This document shows, one piece after another, positions 61,919 to 64,000 of a stretch of 64,000 nt of DNA. Numbering within the stretch: position 1 is the first letter of the stretch; each line of letters opens with the position of its first letter. Position numbers and translations under genes: made by a program. The notes below the pieces were generated by a model. That model was given only the letters and a program-made list of their open reading frames with translations. It was not told the origin of the DNA and ran no database searches. Source of the DNA: XN24 sp047921455 (GTDB lineage: Bacteria; Pseudomonadota; Gammaproteobacteria; Steroidobacterales; XN24); the NCBI GenBank assembly GCA_047921455.1, contig JBLRWC010000005.1:36577-100576 (forward strand). The letters run 5' to 3'.

Positions 61919-62419
61919 ATGAGTCGATACCGTCCACCCCAACCGCGTTCATCGCCCTATATCACCCCGGCAGGGGCCGCTCGCCTGCGCGCAGAGCTCG
62001 ACCGGCTGTGGCGGACCGAGCGCCCCGAGGTGGTGCGCGCCCTGGCCGATGCGGCCGCCGAAGGCGACCGCTCCGAGAACGCCGAGTACATCTATCGCAA
62101 GAAACAGCTGGGCGGCATCGACCGGCGCATACGCCACCTGCGTCGCCGCCTCGGTGTGCTCAAGGTCGTGGACCGCACGCCCGTCGGCACGGAACAGGTG
62201 TTCTTCGGCGCCTGGATCACGGTCGAGGACGAAACCGGCGCCGAGTCGCGCTTTCGCATCGTCGGTCCCGACGAGTTCGATCACGCCCCCGGCTATATCA
62301 GCATGGACGCGCCGCTCGCCCGCGCCCTGCTGAAACGCAGCCCGGGCGACGAAGTGACCCTCGAGCTCGCGGCCGGCCCCAAGACGTACCTGTTACTCGA
62401 GGTCAGTTACGGCGAATGA
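61919..62419 (+). CDS. greB: transcription elongation factor GreB
   Basis: A 166-residue GreA/GreB family protein. The N-terminal coiled coil starts YITPAGAARLRAELDRLW and its tip holds the acidic residues in AAAEGDRSENAEYIYRKKQL, which reach into RNA polymerase and stimulate cleavage of backtracked RNA. The C-terminal domain has VFFGAWITVEDETG, FRIVGPDEFD and ISMDAPLARALLKRSPGDEV. IYRKKQLGGIDRRIRHLRRRL, rather than the shorter GreA form, favours GreB. Confidence 0.94.
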   Translation: MSRYRPPQPRSSPYITPAGAARLRAELDRLWRTERPEVVRALADAAAEGDRSENAEYIYRKKQLGGIDRRIRHLRRRLGVLKVVDRTPVGTEQVFFGAWITVEDETGAESRFRIVGPDEFDHAPGYISMDAPLARALLKRSPGDEVTLELAAGPKTYLLLEVSYGE

Positions 62420-62482
62420 CGGCGCGGCCCCGCGGTGGGTTAGAATCGAACGATTGTTTAGCGACTTTTCCGGAGACCCGCC

Positions 62483-63640
<1,158 letters not shown>

Positions 63641-63644
63641 CGGC

Positions 63645-64000
63645 TCAGTCGTCGTCGATGATCGTGACTTCGGCGCGGGACGGCGCGCCAACGGGTAGTC
63701 CCCCGGGCGCCTGGCGCAGTTCGACCAGGAAAGTCAGGTCGGGGCCGGGCACATCGTCGTCCATGATCGGTATGAAGATCACCACGGAGCGAGCGTCGGC
63801 AGGCGCCTCGGCCACGCGCCAGGCGGGGCTGCCGGCGAAATCCACGTCATCCCTGGCGGACTGGTCCACGGTTCGCCACGCCACGCGCAGCGGTCCTGCA
63901 TGGCCGGCCGGCCGGGGTAACTCGATGCGCAGCGCGCCGGCGCCTTCGATGATCCGGAACTCGCGCGCGCCGAATGAAATAGCGGGCGGGGCGGCGGGCG
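63645..64000 (-). CDS. Calx-beta-like protein (5' end outside window)
   Basis: The last 118 codons of a gene that begins beyond the right edge. The visible end reads FGAREFRIIEGAGALRIEL, then VAWRTVDQSARDDVDFAGSPAWRV and FIPIMDDDVPGPDLTFLVEL, ending VTIIDDD. The pattern E-G-x-x-x-x-I, A-x-x-x-D-F, and a final TI-x-DDD is that of a Calx-beta repeat. It is the second such protein in the window. Its stop lies 4 bp from that of the convergent acyl-CoA dehydrogenase gene. Confidence 0.7.
   Translation of the reverse strand, partial: PAAPPAISFGAREFRIIEGAGALRIELPRPAGHAGPLRVAWRTVDQSARDDVDFAGSPAWRVAEAPADARSVVIFIPIMDDDVPGPDLTFLVELRQAPGGLPVGAPSRAEVTIIDDD

Overview
The window is one continuous, very GC-rich bacterial chromosome segment, densely packed with genes. 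Several features point to a gammaproteobacterium: trxA and rho diverge from rhlB (the E. coli arrangement), the long PlsB-type glycerol-3-phosphate acyltransferase is present, as are SohB, a YrfG-like nucleotidase divergent from cysQ, a DUF3301 gene and GreB. I cannot name a genus. A 100-N gap flanked by an identical 55-bp sequence shows that this is a draft, scaffolded assembly. I saw no rRNA, tRNA, CRISPR array, insertion sequence or prophage.

Layout. 1-484: the front of a methyltransferase. 665-10244 (minus): a Mrp-type multisubunit cation/proton antiporter operon (E-F-G-DUF4040-B-C-D) followed by three more MrpD/NuoL-like subunits, the last with a long soluble C-terminal extension. 10381-15277: an AbgT transporter, a small membrane protein, a class I glutamine amidotransferase and an ABC exporter. 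15268-19560 (minus): trxA-rho-lrgA-lrgB-diguanylate cyclase, closely spaced; rhlB diverges from trxA. 21323-23498: yrfG-like, cysQ, DUF3301 and DUF465 genes. 23507-30510 (minus): a four-gene envelope cluster of DUF1302, DUF1329, Ycf48-like and RND/MMPL proteins. 30749-33205: plsB. 33289-35261: a collapsed GH15 glycosidase remnant translationally coupled to otsA. 35272-40378: a methyltransferase, a lipoprotein, a short-chain dehydrogenase, a small hydrolase and two adjacent membrane GTPases.

40589-49123 is the most unusual part. A 1200-residue 5-oxoprolinase-type protein faces a minus-strand unit made of a cysteine-free glutaredoxin-like/DUF3429 fusion, an orphan contractile-tail sheath protein and a gamma-glutamylcyclotransferase. 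Next come a small gene with (ATDQ)5 repeats, the assembly gap, and a D-cysteine desulfhydrase/ACC deaminase-like enzyme. 49151-52929 (minus): CHAD protein, rhomboid protease, a tiny TTG-start gene, an EamA permease and an NDH-2-like flavoprotein. 53076-55399: a Calx-beta surface protein and a short-chain dehydrogenase. 55430-57442 (minus): lipA and sohB. 57492-60309: an iron-uptake operon behind a Fur-box-like palindrome, with binding protein and permease but no ATPase gene. 60336-64000: an alcohol dehydrogenase, a small basic protein, greB, an acyl-CoA dehydrogenase and the end of a second Calx-beta protein.

Functionally, the segment combines sodium/proton homeostasis, transcription termination and RNA turnover, lipid synthesis and envelope transport, and a thiol/gamma-glutamyl theme around the orphan tail sheath. 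Several genes (glutamine amidotransferase, oxoprolinase, yrfG-like, small hydrolase) have a -10-like hexamer only 6-8 nt before ATG, which suggests leaderless mRNAs.
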